64,000 nucleotides of DNA from Syntrophaceae bacterium UBA2280 (GTDB taxonomy: Bacteria; Desulfobacterota; Syntrophia; Syntrophales; Smithellaceae): assembly GCA_002347685.1 (NCBI GenBank), contig DDWS01000004.1:1-64000 (forward strand), written 5' to 3'. This document shows positions 7,279-17,739 of the stretch, in pieces. The number at the start of each line of letters is the position of its first letter. Position 1 is the stretch's first letter. A model generated the notes under the pieces. The model was not told the origin of the DNA. It saw only the letters and a program-made list of their open reading frames with translations, and ran no database searches. Made by a program: the position numbers and the translations under genes.

Positions 7279-9717
7279 ATGTTTAGAGACAAAAGAAGCA
7301 TTTGGACATTTTTACTAAGCGGTTTCTTCGTGTTGCTGGCTGCGGGAACCGCTCTGGCGGCTGAGGTGAATATTCAGCTGCCTGATTTGAGGGATGTTTC
7401 CTTCATGGGCGGCGCTCTCGGAGGGATGACGATTCTGAACGTCGGTCTCATTATCTCCCTGATCGGCATGGGCTTCGGTGTCATGCAATACGCGCAGACC
7501 AAAAGTTTGCCGGCACACAAGGCGATGTTGGAAGTTTCCCAGACGATCTGGGAAACTTGTAAAACATACCTTTTCCAGCAGGGCAAGTTCCTTGCGGGTT
7601 TGTGGATTCTGATTGCCCTTTGTATGATTTATTACTTCGGATGGCTCGCTGAGCAGTCCGCAGCGCGGGTCTTCATCATCCTGCTTGCATCGGTTGTCGG
7701 TATTCTTGGTTCTTACGGTGTGGCCTGGTTCGGTATCCGGATCAACACGGTTGCCAATTCACGTGCCGCTTTTTCATCGCTTTCGGGTAATCCCCTCAAT
7801 ATCGTGAACATCTGTCTGCGTTCCGGTATGAGCGTCGGGCTCCTTCTGGTCAGCGTGGAGTTGTTCGTTATGCTCCTCATCCTGGCATACATTCCTGCGG
7901 ATCTGGCAGGTGCGTGTTTCATCGGTTTCGCGATTGGTGAATCGCTGGGCGCTTCCGTCTTACGTATCTGCGGCGGTATCTTCACCAAGATCGCCGACAT
8001 CGGTTCCGACCTGATGAAAATTGTTTTCCATCTTCCCGAAGACGATCCGAAAAATCCCGGTGTTATCGCTGACTGTACCGGCGACAACGCGGGTGACAGT
8101 GTCGGCCCCTCCGCAGACGGTTTTGAAACCTACGGTGTGACCGGCGTCGCTCTGATCGTTTTCCTGTCTTTGGCACTGGCCTCCACGCCTGAGATGGGCG
8201 GAAAATTGATCATCTGGATTTTCGCCATGAGAATTCTGATGATCCTTACGTCACTGGCCTCTTATTTTATCAACCAGGGTATCAGCAACGCCATGTTCTC
8301 GGGCAAGAAAGATTTCAACTTCGAGCATCCATTGACCAACCTGGTCTGGATCACCTCGCTGGTTTCCATCGCCGTAACCTTTGTTGCCAGCTATTTCCTG
8401 CTGGGCGACTTTCCGGAGCAGTACAAGGGGCTCTGGTGGGCACTGGCGACCATCATCAGCTGCGGTACCATCGCGGGCGCTTTGATTCCGGAATTCACCA
8501 AGATCTTCACCAGCACCTCTTCGCGTCACTGCGAGGAAACCGTGAATGCCTCCCGTCAGGGTGGCGCTTCGCTGAACATTCTTTCCGGTCTGGTCGCCGG
8601 TAACTTCTCGGCTTTCTGGATCGGCATGGTGATCATGTTCCTGATGTTTATCTCCTACATGGTTTCCCAGCATGCGGCCATTCTGGCCCTCATGCCGGAT
8701 GCCTTTACATTTGCGGCGCCGATCTTCGCGTTTGGTCTGGTGGCCTTCGGTTTCCTGGGTATGGGTCCCGTGACGATCGCGGTGGACAGCTTCGGTCCGG
8801 TGTCCGACAACGCGCAGTCGATTTACGAGCTGTCTTTAATTGAATCACGTCCCGATGTGAAAGACATTGTAAAAAAAGAATACGGTATTGCGCCTGATTT
8901 TGAAAACGCAAAGCATTTTCTTGAATGTGCCGACGGCGCAGGAAATACCTTTAAAGCGACAGCCAAACCGGTTCTGATCGGTACGGCGGTTGTCGGTGCC
9001 ACCACGATGGTGTTCGGCATCATCATTCTGCTTGAAAATCTTTTCGGCAATGTTATCCCCAAGCTTTCGCTGGTTCAGCCCGAGATCATTCTGGGTTTGA
9101 TCACCGGTGGTGCGGTGATTTACTGGTTTACCGGCGCGTCCATTCAGGCGGTAACCACCGGCGCTTATCAGGCCGTCGTGTTCATCAAGAAGAATATTAA
9201 TCTTGATAAGGCGGAAGCGTCGATTGAAGACTCCAAGGAAGTCGTCAAGATTTGTACTCAGTATGCTCAGAAGGGTATGATCAATATCTTTATCGTGATC
9301 TTCTTCATGACGCTGGCGCTTTCGTTCTTCAATCCCTACTACTTCATCGGCTACCTGATTGGTATCGCCTTCTTCGGTCTGTTCCAGGCAATCTTCATGG
9401 CCAATGCAGGCGGTTGCTGGGATAACGCCAAAAAGATTGTTGAAGTGGATCTGAAGATGAAAAACACTCCTCTGCATGAAGCAGCCGTCGTGGGTGACAC
9501 CGTCGGCGATCCCTACAAGGATACCTCTTCGGTTTCGTTAAACCCGATCATCAAGTTTGCGACGCTCTTTGGTCTGCTGGCCGTGGAAATCGCGGTAACC
9601 ATGCCGAACGCCAATATCAGAAGAGGCCTGGCAGTTGTCTTCTTTGTGATTGCCCTGATTTTCATCTACCGTTCGTTCTACAGCATGAGAATTTCCAGCG
9701 ATTCACTGGCTGAATAA
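7279..9717 (+). CDS. hppA: membrane-bound ion-pumping pyrophosphatase (divergent)
   Basis: Couples PPi hydrolysis to H+ or Na+ movement across the cytoplasmic membrane, or runs in reverse. In syntrophs it can recover energy from the PPi made by acyl-CoA synthetases. The protein has 812 residues and about 16 hydrophobic segments. The catalytic loop reads DDPKNPGVIADCTGDNAGD from residue 255, where most relatives have ADNVGDNVGDCAG. GNTFKA (555-560) puts Lys at the position that separates K+-independent (Lys) from K+-dependent (Ala) enzymes. The first 28 residues look like a signal peptide ending in ALAA. It is followed directly by a terminator. Confidence 0.9.
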   Translation: MFRDKRSIWTFLLSGFFVLLAAGTALAAEVNIQLPDLRDVSFMGGALGGMTILNVGLIISLIGMGFGVMQYAQTKSLPAHKAMLEVSQTIWETCKTYLFQQGKFLAGLWILIALCMIYYFGWLAEQSAARVFIILLASVVGILGSYGVAWFGIRINTVANSRAAFSSLSGNPLNIVNICLRSGMSVGLLLVSVELFVMLLILAYIPADLAGACFIGFAIGESLGASVLRICGGIFTKIADIGSDLMKIVFHLPEDDPKNPGVIADCTGDNAGDSVGPSADGFETYGVTGVALIVFLSLALASTPEMGGKLIIWIFAMRILMILTSLASYFINQGISNAMFSGKKDFNFEHPLTNLVWITSLVSIAVTFVASYFLLGDFPEQYKGLWWALATIISCGTIAGALIPEFTKIFTSTSSRHCEETVNASRQGGASLNILSGLVAGNFSAFWIGMVIMFLMFISYMVSQHAAILALMPDAFTFAAPIFAFGLVAFGFLGMGPVTIAVDSFGPVSDNAQSIYELSLIESRPDVKDIVKKEYGIAPDFENAKHFLECADGAGNTFKATAKPVLIGTAVVGATTMVFGIIILLENLFGNVIPKLSLVQPEIILGLITGGAVIYWFTGASIQAVTTGAYQAVVFIKKNINLDKAEASIEDSKEVVKICTQYAQKGMINIFIVIFFMTLALSFFNPYYFIGYLIGIAFFGLFQAIFMANAGGCWDNAKKIVEVDLKMKNTPLHEAAVVGDTVGDPYKDTSSVSLNPIIKFATLFGLLAVEIAVTMPNANIRRGLAVVFFVIALIFIYRSFYSMRISSDSLAE

Positions 9718-9740
9718 GAACCCTAACCTTTCAACTGAAA

Positions 9741-9771
9741 AGCGCTCCCGAAACGGAGCGCTTTTTTTTTT
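9741..9771 (+). terminator. Rho-independent terminator after hppA
   Basis: AGCGCTCC (9741-9748) pairs perfectly with GGAGCGCT (9755-9762) across a 6-base loop, followed by an unbroken T run. It separates hppA from the glp genes. Confidence 0.93.
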
Positions 9772-9900
9772 GGGCTGACCGAAAACAAATGGTGAATCGG
9801 GTTTTCATCCTACTTTTTCTTTGCAAAAAACCACTGACTTATGCAATAGTATGCGTCGCGACGATGAAGAATTCCTGATGAAACCTATAGGAGCGTGCTG

Positions 9901-11397
9901 ATGAAAAAAGCATATATTCTTGCCCTGGACCAGGGCACTACCAGTTCACGCGCGGTCGTTTACGATGAGGCGGGCAACGCGGTCAAAATCGCGCAAAATG
10001 AATTTACACAGATTTATCCCCAGGCCGGCTGGGTGGAACACGATCCCATGGAAATCTGGGGTTCCGAAAGAGGCGCGGCAAGCGAAGTGCTGGCCGCCAC
10101 CGGTATTGCTCCCGAAGAAATCGCAGCCATCGGCATCACCAATCAGCGTGAAACCACCATCATCTGGGATAAGGCCACAGGTAAACCGGTTTACAACGCC
10201 ATCGTCTGGCAGTGCCGGCGTACCGCGGGGATCTGCGATGAGCTCAAAGCCGCGGGTCTGGAAGATTACATCCGGGAAAATACCGGCCTGGTCCTCGACG
10301 CTTATTTTTCCGCGACCAAAGTGAAATGGATTCTCGATCACGTTGAAGGAGCCCGCGAGCGCGCAAAAAAAGGAGAGTTGCTGTTTGGCAATGTGGATAC
10401 CTGGCTGATCTGGAATCTGACCCGCGGAAAGGTCCATGTTACCGATTATTCGAATGCTTCGCGCACCATGCTCTATAACATCCGTAAACTTCAATGGGAT
10501 GATCATATCCTTCGGAAGCTCGATATCCCCGCATGCATGCTGCCTGACGTCAAGCCGTCTTCGGCCGTTTACGGGGTTACCGACGCGCGGGTGTTCGGCG
10601 CGGAAATTCCCATTGCCGGAGACGCGGGCGATCAGCACGCCGCACTTTTCGGTCAAGCCTGTTTTACTCCCGGTATGGTAAAAAATACATACGGCACCGG
10701 GTGTTTCATGTTGATGCATACCGGTGAAAAGCCCGCGTATTCGGGAAACGGTCTTTTGACCACCATTGCCTGGGGAATAGGCGGAAAAGTGGAATATGCC
10801 CTTGAAGGCAGCATCTTTGTGGCCGGTGCCGCAATCCAGTGGCTGCGCGACAGCCTGCGGGTTGTTTACGATGCTCGCGACAGTGAATATTTCGCAACGA
10901 AAGTTCCGGATTCACAGGGGGTGTATGTCGTTCCCGCTTTCACGGGACTGGGTGCGCCCTACTGGGACATGTATGCACGTGGAGCGATTCTGGGACTGAC
11001 GCGAGGGACCAACCGCAATCACATTATACGCGCCACACTCGAATCCATCGCCTATCAGACCAGGGATGTTCTGGAGCTGATGCGTTCTGAATGCGGCATT
11101 GATTTATGCGAATTGCGTGTCGACGGCGGCGCCTGCGCCAATAATTTTCTGATGCAGTTTCAGGCCGATATCATGGGGGTACCCGTGGAGAGGCCCCTGA
11201 TCATCGAGACGACAGCGCTGGGTGCAGCCTATCTGGCGGGTCTTGCGGTCGGTTTCTGGAAGGATCAGGAAACGATTGCCGGGCGGCGCAAAGTGGATCG
11301 TAAGTTCCAGCCGTCCATGGATGAGGACAAACGGCACAAACTCTACACCAGATGGAAAAAGGCGGTCGAACGCGCGAGGAACTGGGAGGAAGAGTAA
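9901..11397 (+). CDS. glpK: glycerol kinase
   Basis: Phosphorylates glycerol to sn-glycerol 3-phosphate. This FGGY-family protein has the N-terminal ALDQGTTSSRA phosphate loop, the WNLTRGKVHVTDYSNASRT region, GDQHAALFGQ, and the C-terminal VDGGACANNFLMQFQAD motif. The product is 498 residues, normal length. The ATG at 9901 is chosen because TAGGAG at 9888-9893 sits 7 bases before it. It heads the glpKABC group. No glycerol facilitator gene is in the window. Confidence 0.97.
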   Translation: MKKAYILALDQGTTSSRAVVYDEAGNAVKIAQNEFTQIYPQAGWVEHDPMEIWGSERGAASEVLAATGIAPEEIAAIGITNQRETTIIWDKATGKPVYNAIVWQCRRTAGICDELKAAGLEDYIRENTGLVLDAYFSATKVKWILDHVEGARERAKKGELLFGNVDTWLIWNLTRGKVHVTDYSNASRTMLYNIRKLQWDDHILRKLDIPACMLPDVKPSSAVYGVTDARVFGAEIPIAGDAGDQHAALFGQACFTPGMVKNTYGTGCFMLMHTGEKPAYSGNGLLTTIAWGIGGKVEYALEGSIFVAGAAIQWLRDSLRVVYDARDSEYFATKVPDSQGVYVVPAFTGLGAPYWDMYARGAILGLTRGTNRNHIIRATLESIAYQTRDVLELMRSECGIDLCELRVDGGACANNFLMQFQADIMGVPVERPLIIETTALGAAYLAGLAVGFWKDQETIAGRRKVDRKFQPSMDEDKRHKLYTRWKKAVERARNWEEE

Positions 11398-11429
11398 CAA
11401 AAGGCTAAAGGCCGAGGGACGAAGGTCAG

Positions 11430-12932
11430 ATGATCAAGACGGATGTGATTATTATCGGCGGCGGGGCCACGGGGTGCGGCATTGCGAGGGATCTGGCGCT
11501 GCGCGGGGTGCCGCATTGTCTGATTGAGAAAGGGGATTACGCGGCCGGCGCCACGGGGGCCTGCCACGGTCTTCTGCACAGCGGCGGGCGCTACGTGGTC
11601 TCCGATCCTGTCGCGGCCAAAGAGTGCTACGATGAAAACCTGATTTTACGCCGCATCGGAGAGAAATGTGTTGAGAAAACCGGCGGGTTGTTTGTGCGGC
11701 TCCCCGGCGATTCCAAACGATACAGGGAGAAATTCCTGCGCAGCTGCGAAGAGATCGGCATTCCCACCGAAGTGCTCTCGGCGACCAGAGCCCTTGAACT
11801 GGTGCCGAATCTCAATCCGGAAATTGAAGAAGCCATCCGGGTGCCGGATTGTTCCATCGACCCGTTTCGTCTTTGCATGCTCAACATGAGAACGTCCGAA
11901 CTCAAGGGGGGACTGAGTTTCACACGCCACCGGGTCATAAAGATCATCCAGTCCCGCGGCCGCTGCATTGGTGTCCAGGCCACAGACGCGGCCACAGGGG
12001 AAATTCTCGAAATTCATGCCAACATCATTGTCAACGCTTCAGGTGCCTGGACCAATCTGGTTGCAAAGCTTGCCGGTTGCGAGGTGCCGCTTACTTTATC
12101 CAAGGGTTCGCTGGTGATCACGAATCACCGCCTCACCGATATGGTGATCAATCGTCTGCGTCCTTCATCGGACGGTGACATCATCGTGCCGAACGAAGCC
12201 GTCTGCCTTGCCGGTACGACATCGCAGGCCGTGGAGGATCCGGACAAAATCCGGATCGAGCCTTCGGAGGCGGATGTGATTATCACCGAGGCCGGGAAAA
12301 TGATTCCGCATTTTAACCAGACGCGAATTATCCGCGCCTTTTCCGGTGTGCGCCCTCTGCTTCAGTCGTCAAAGACGGACAGCCGGGAGATTTCGCGCGG
12401 CTTTCAGATCATCGATCATCAAAACGGCATGTACAGCATCGTCGGGGGAAAGCTGACCACTTTCCGTCTCATGGCGGAAAAGATGGTGGATACGATCATG
12501 AACGCCTTCAACTTGAAGAGGGAATGCGAAACGGCCGAAAAGCCCCTCGACGGTCAGGAGGAACTCAGCGGCTATCCTCTGTCCAAGCGCCTGGCAGACA
12601 TGAAAAATATCGTCTGCGAATGCGAACTCGTGTCGCGCGCGGATGTGGAGAGAATTATTCAACAGACGTCCACCCGCCACGTGGGTGATATCCAGCACCG
12701 TACGCGTTTGGGTATGGGACCCTGCCAGGGCGGGTTCTGCACGTTCCGGGCGTTGGGCATCATGCAGGATCACAGCATTCTGACGCCCGATGAGTCCATG
12801 CAGGCGCTCAGGGATTTTCTCCAGAGGCGATTTCGCGGCATCCGCCAGGCCCTGTGGGGCGATCAATTGCGCGAAGAGCAGTTGGTCGAATACATCTACC
12901 TGGGCATCCTGGCGATGGAGAGAAAAAAATGA
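11430..12932 (+). CDS. glpA: anaerobic glycerol-3-phosphate dehydrogenase subunit A
   Basis: FAD subunit that oxidises glycerol 3-phosphate to dihydroxyacetone phosphate. A dinucleotide fold (IIIGGGATGCG) opens the protein, followed by GATGACHGLLHSGGRY of the GlpA/GlpD family. The C-terminal 100 residues carry a BFD-like [2Fe-2S] region with CECE and later GPCQGGFCTFR cysteines, which marks GlpA against aerobic GlpD. At 500 residues it is slightly shorter than the E. coli protein. The stop overlaps the glpB start (ATGA at 12929). Confidence 0.95.
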   Translation: MIKTDVIIIGGGATGCGIARDLALRGVPHCLIEKGDYAAGATGACHGLLHSGGRYVVSDPVAAKECYDENLILRRIGEKCVEKTGGLFVRLPGDSKRYREKFLRSCEEIGIPTEVLSATRALELVPNLNPEIEEAIRVPDCSIDPFRLCMLNMRTSELKGGLSFTRHRVIKIIQSRGRCIGVQATDAATGEILEIHANIIVNASGAWTNLVAKLAGCEVPLTLSKGSLVITNHRLTDMVINRLRPSSDGDIIVPNEAVCLAGTTSQAVEDPDKIRIEPSEADVIITEAGKMIPHFNQTRIIRAFSGVRPLLQSSKTDSREISRGFQIIDHQNGMYSIVGGKLTTFRLMAEKMVDTIMNAFNLKRECETAEKPLDGQEELSGYPLSKRLADMKNIVCECELVSRADVERIIQQTSTRHVGDIQHRTRLGMGPCQGGFCTFRALGIMQDHSILTPDESMQALRDFLQRRFRGIRQALWGDQLREEQLVEYIYLGILAMERKK

Positions 12933-14125
12933 GCGTGGTGGAATATGACATTGTCGTGATCGGTGCGGGAGTGGCGGGTCTGACCGCGGGCGCGCGTCTG
13001 GCCGAACACGGCTACCGGGTTGCGCTGGTGACCACCGGAGAGCCGACGGCCTGTTTGTCCACCGGCTGCATCGATTTGTGCGCCAATGGCGCCCGGCCGC
13101 TTTACGCGGCGCGGGAATTGCCGCGGGAACATCCCCTGCATCTGGTGTCCGACACGGACATTGCAGAGGCGTTTGGCCGTTTTCTGGAAGTGATGAGGGA
13201 AAGAGGCAGGGTATATACCGGATCGCTGGAACACAACCGATGCGTTCTTTCCGCGCTGGGTACATTGAAAACCACCTGTCTTACGCCCGCCGGTATGGCA
13301 GCTTCCCCGCAGAGCGACAACGAGGTGATCCGCATCATCACGTTTTCAGGCCTGAAAGATTTTTATCCCAAATACATCCTGTCACGATTTGCCCATGCTT
13401 CCTTTTCATCATACGATGCAGGCGCATCCACGACGATGGGAATTGCGTCGCGGCTGGAAAGAGACGAGTATCTGGAGGCGTTTATTGTCTGGCTGGAAAA
13501 ACTGGATATCCGGGAGAACAAAATCGGTCTGCCCGCCGTGCTCGGCATGAAAAACACAGCCGAGGTGATCCGCAGAATCGAATCCCGCCTGGAGCGCCCC
13601 GTCTTTGAAATTCCGACGCTGCCGCCTTCCATGCCCGGGCGCCGGCTGTTTAACGACCTGAAGGATCATTTTCGAAACAAGGGGGGCGACATCTTCTGGA
13701 GCTGGCCGGTCGTTGGCGTGGAAAAAGCGGGCGGGCTCATCGAAGCGGTTTTTACCCGGACAGAAGGAAAGCCCAACAGTCTCAACGCCAGGGCGTTTGT
13801 CCTTGCCACCGGGTCGTTTGTCGGCGGCGGCCTCACCGCCACCCGTCAGACAATTACTGAAAATGTGTTTGATCTGCCCGTGCATGTTCCCTCCGGTCGG
13901 GAGGGCTGGTTCGATGAGGATTATTTTTCACCGGATCATCGTATCGGCAAAGTGGGGGTTTGCGTGGATTCCTCCTTCCGTCCTGAGCATTCTCACTGGG
14001 AGAATATTTTTGTCTGCGGGGGCATCCTGGCCCACGCGCAGATTTTAAAAAACGGTTGCGGACATGGGTTGTCTCTGGCTACCGGATACGCGGCGGCCGG
14101 CTCCTGTGCGGAGTATCTGAAATGA
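12929..14125 (+). CDS. glpB: anaerobic glycerol-3-phosphate dehydrogenase subunit B
   Basis: Second flavoprotein subunit of the GlpABC complex, thought to pass electrons from GlpA toward GlpC and quinone. It starts with an FAD fold (DIVVIGAGVAGLTAGARLAEHG) and has the STGCIDLCA motif and the C-terminal NIFVCGGILAH region typical of GlpB. The product is 398 residues. The ATG at 12929 overlaps the glpA stop, and the glpB stop overlaps the glpC start, so the three subunits are translationally coupled. Confidence 0.92.
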   Translation: MSVVEYDIVVIGAGVAGLTAGARLAEHGYRVALVTTGEPTACLSTGCIDLCANGARPLYAARELPREHPLHLVSDTDIAEAFGRFLEVMRERGRVYTGSLEHNRCVLSALGTLKTTCLTPAGMAASPQSDNEVIRIITFSGLKDFYPKYILSRFAHASFSSYDAGASTTMGIASRLERDEYLEAFIVWLEKLDIRENKIGLPAVLGMKNTAEVIRRIESRLERPVFEIPTLPPSMPGRRLFNDLKDHFRNKGGDIFWSWPVVGVEKAGGLIEAVFTRTEGKPNSLNARAFVLATGSFVGGGLTATRQTITENVFDLPVHVPSGREGWFDEDYFSPDHRIGKVGVCVDSSFRPEHSHWENIFVCGGILAHAQILKNGCGHGLSLATGYAAAGSCAEYLK

Positions 14126-15318
14126 ATTTTGAACATTGCATCCGCTGCACCATCTGTGTAGAAAATTGTCCCGTGTTCCGCGTCAACCCGGACTTTCCCG
14201 GTCCCAAGCAGGCCGGTCCCGATGCTGAACGTTTCCGTTCGCATCGCGAAAAAACCGTCGATGATTGGGTACTGCTGTGCAGCCAGTGCAAACGCTGTGA
14301 GATGAGCTGTCCGTGCGGTGTGGAACCGGCGCAGATCATCCTGCGGGCACAGCAGCGATATGGCATGGAACATCCATACTCCCCTGCACATTTGCTGTTT
14401 GCCAACAACTATTATTTAAGCGGTCTCGGATCGCTGACCGCGCCATTGGCCAATCGGATTGCCGCGACGGCCACAGGAAAAAAAATATTCAACGCCATGG
14501 GAATCGCCACGACCATTCCCTTTCCGAAGTTCAGTTTCCGGACATTGAAAAAGCAAAAAAAAGTCCGCGGCCGGTCGGTCAGAAAAGTGGCCTTCTTCTA
14601 CGGCTGTTTTATCAACTTCTACCGGCCGGATATCGGCAGAAAGATCATTCAAATACTTTCTGCATTGAATGTCGATGTTGTTTTGCCACCGCAGTGGTGT
14701 TGCGGGTTGCCCGCTCTGGGCAACGGCAATCTCACACTGGCCCGGTCTTTCGCGCTGAAAAACGCCGCGTCGCTTGCCGATTATATTGATGCGGGCTATG
14801 ACATACTCTACAGCTGCACGTCCTGCGGGTTATGTCTGCTGGAGGACTATCAGGAGATTCTGGAAATTCCACAGGCGAAAAAGATTGCCGAGCACAGCTA
14901 CGATCTGCACGAATACATCTTGAAGATCATCAATGACGACGACATCCAGCTTGAATTCGGCCAGGTCGGACGCAAACTGGCTTACCACATTCCCTGTCAT
15001 TTGCGGGCGCTGAAAATCGGTTATCCCGCAGCGAAACTTATGCGGCGGATTCCCGGTTTGACCTGTGAGATCCTGGACGACGCCTGCTGCGGTCTGTCAG
15101 GCAGTTACGGGTTCAAAAAAAGCAATGAAGGCACGGCAAGGCAGCTGGGCGAGCGTGCCGTGCTGCTGATTCAAAAAACGGGTGCCGAGGCCATTGTCGC
15201 GGATTGCGGTTCTTGCCGCATGCAGCTTTCAGGTCATTCGGGAATGCCCGCGTTCGATCCGGCTGAAATTCTTTTCGAATCCCTCGGGTTGGAACAAAAA
15301 AATCGCGCAAAGAAATAA
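14122..15318 (+). CDS. glpC: anaerobic glycerol-3-phosphate dehydrogenase subunit C (iron-sulfur)
   Basis: Iron-sulfur subunit that links GlpAB to the membrane quinone pool. Two ferredoxin-type clusters are seen near the N-terminus (CIRCTICVENCP and CSQCKRCEMSCP). Two CCG domains follow, with CCGLPALG and CCGLSGSYG, as in heterodisulfide-reductase-like proteins. The product is 398 residues. The start codon overlaps the glpB stop (ATGA). No strong membrane helix is seen, so association is probably peripheral. Confidence 0.93.
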   Translation: MNFEHCIRCTICVENCPVFRVNPDFPGPKQAGPDAERFRSHREKTVDDWVLLCSQCKRCEMSCPCGVEPAQIILRAQQRYGMEHPYSPAHLLFANNYYLSGLGSLTAPLANRIAATATGKKIFNAMGIATTIPFPKFSFRTLKKQKKVRGRSVRKVAFFYGCFINFYRPDIGRKIIQILSALNVDVVLPPQWCCGLPALGNGNLTLARSFALKNAASLADYIDAGYDILYSCTSCGLCLLEDYQEILEIPQAKKIAEHSYDLHEYILKIINDDDIQLEFGQVGRKLAYHIPCHLRALKIGYPAAKLMRRIPGLTCEILDDACCGLSGSYGFKKSNEGTARQLGERAVLLIQKTGAEAIVADCGSCRMQLSGHSGMPAFDPAEILFESLGLEQKNRAKK

Positions 15319-15324
15319 TTCCAA

Positions 15325-16482
15325 ATGTTGAACTTCGAGTTCTACAATCCTACAAAAATAATTTTCGGCCGTGACAGTATCCGTAGAATTGATCAGGAGA
15401 TCCCGCCGGATGCCGGGGTGATGGTTACGTTTGGTTCCGAAAGCGCGAGACGCTATGGTGTGCTCGATGAAGTCCTGTCGGCGCTTGCGGGTCGTGAGAT
15501 CACATGGTTTGGCGGTATCGAGCCGAATCCCGAATATGAAACGCTGATGAAGGCGGTTCGACTGGCGAGACTCAATCAGGTGAATTATCTTCTGGCAGTG
15601 GGTGGAGGGTCTGTCATTGACGGAACTAAATTTCTGGCGGCGGCGATTCCTTTTGATGGTGATCCGGCTGAACTTCTCAAGCATTCGGGAAAAGGCATTG
15701 CCGGGGCATTGCCGATCGGCGCAGTCGTGACACTGCCGGCAAGCGCCTCCGAGATGAACTGCCGCGCGATCATTTCACAAAAGGCCCTGCATATCAAACA
15801 GGCGATCATGAATACGTGGCTGTTTCCTGTATTCGCCGTGCTGGATCCCACCAGGACCTATTCGCTGCCTGCGACGTATGTCGGAAACGGTGTGGTAGAT
15901 ACGTTTGTCCATGTGCTGGAGCAGTATCTGACCTATCCGGTGGAAGCGCATGTGCAGGACCGTCTGGCGGAAGCTCTTTTTTTAACGCTTATTGAAGACG
16001 GACCGCGAGCGCTTGCAGAGCCGGAAAACTACGATGTCCGCGCGAACCTCATGTGGTGCGCCACACTGGGCCTCAATGGTCTGATCGGTGCGGGGGTTCC
16101 CCAGGACTGGGCGGCACATCGTGCCGGCTATGAATTAACCGTTCTGTACGGGTTGGATCATGCCCAGACACTGGCCGTTTTGGTTCCGGCGATGATGAAA
16201 AACCGCGCGCCGGGTAAATGGCAAAAGCTGCTGCAGTACGCCGAACGCGTATGGAAAATCCACTCCGGCACGAAAGAAGCGCGTATTGACGCGGCAATTG
16301 AAAAAACCCGCGGTTTTTTCGAGGGCATGGGGCTTGCCACTCGACTGAATGCTTATCATATCGAAGATTTCAGCATTGACCGGGTGATTGAACAGCTGAA
16401 AGCACACGGTATGGTGGCCTTAGGCGAAAAGCAGGATGTCACCCCGGACAGCATGCGTGCAATCCTCAAGGACTGTCTTTGA
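15325..16482 (+). CDS. iron-containing (YqhD-like) alcohol dehydrogenase
   Basis: A group III metal-dependent alcohol/aldehyde reductase of 385 residues. It closely follows E. coli YqhD, including VGGGSVIDGTKF, NGVVDTFVH, GLIGAGVPQDWA and GLDHAQTLA. The metal ligands can be placed: Asp and His in VDTFVH, His in WAAH, and His in LDHAQ. Two further histidines that YqhD has between the last two ligands (GHEL and AMHG) are tyrosines here (GYEL, VLYG). It lies 6 bases after glpC, so it is probably cotranscribed with the glycerol genes. It may interconvert an alcohol and aldehyde to balance redox; the substrate is unknown. Confidence 0.85.
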   Translation: MLNFEFYNPTKIIFGRDSIRRIDQEIPPDAGVMVTFGSESARRYGVLDEVLSALAGREITWFGGIEPNPEYETLMKAVRLARLNQVNYLLAVGGGSVIDGTKFLAAAIPFDGDPAELLKHSGKGIAGALPIGAVVTLPASASEMNCRAIISQKALHIKQAIMNTWLFPVFAVLDPTRTYSLPATYVGNGVVDTFVHVLEQYLTYPVEAHVQDRLAEALFLTLIEDGPRALAEPENYDVRANLMWCATLGLNGLIGAGVPQDWAAHRAGYELTVLYGLDHAQTLAVLVPAMMKNRAPGKWQKLLQYAERVWKIHSGTKEARIDAAIEKTRGFFEGMGLATRLNAYHIEDFSIDRVIEQLKAHGMVALGEKQDVTPDSMRAILKDCL

Positions 16483-16512
16483 ATACAATATTTGGAAAAA
16501 AATCTTTCATCT

Positions 16513-16557
16513 TGTGATAAAAATCACATTGACTCGGACCTCCCGATGGATTACCAT
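16513..16557 (+). promoter_or_regulatory. CRP/FNR-type palindrome on a sigma-70 promoter
   Basis: A perfect TGTGA-N6-TCACA palindrome (16513-16528) directly abuts TTGACT (16529-16534), which is 17 bases from TACCAT (16552-16557). It drives the OmpA-family gene about 95 bases downstream. The palindrome matches the CRP consensus; FNR- and DNR-type regulators bind related sites. The position next to the -35 could suit activation or repression. Confidence 0.7.
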
Positions 16558-16652
16558 TACTATACCAAGCGTTGTTCCCCTGTCTGAAAATTCAAAACAG
16601 TATTGAAAATCAGGTTAATGTAATCGGTTTTAACAATGAAAGGAGAAAAAGA

Positions 16653-17717
<1,065 letters not shown>

Positions 17718-17739
17718 GTAGCGGAATTTATCGTTAAAA

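Noticed and set aside
9780..9900. Sigma-70 promoter for glpK
   Set aside because: TTGCAA and possible -10 boxes are present but at poor spacing. A start must exist here, yet I cannot place it.
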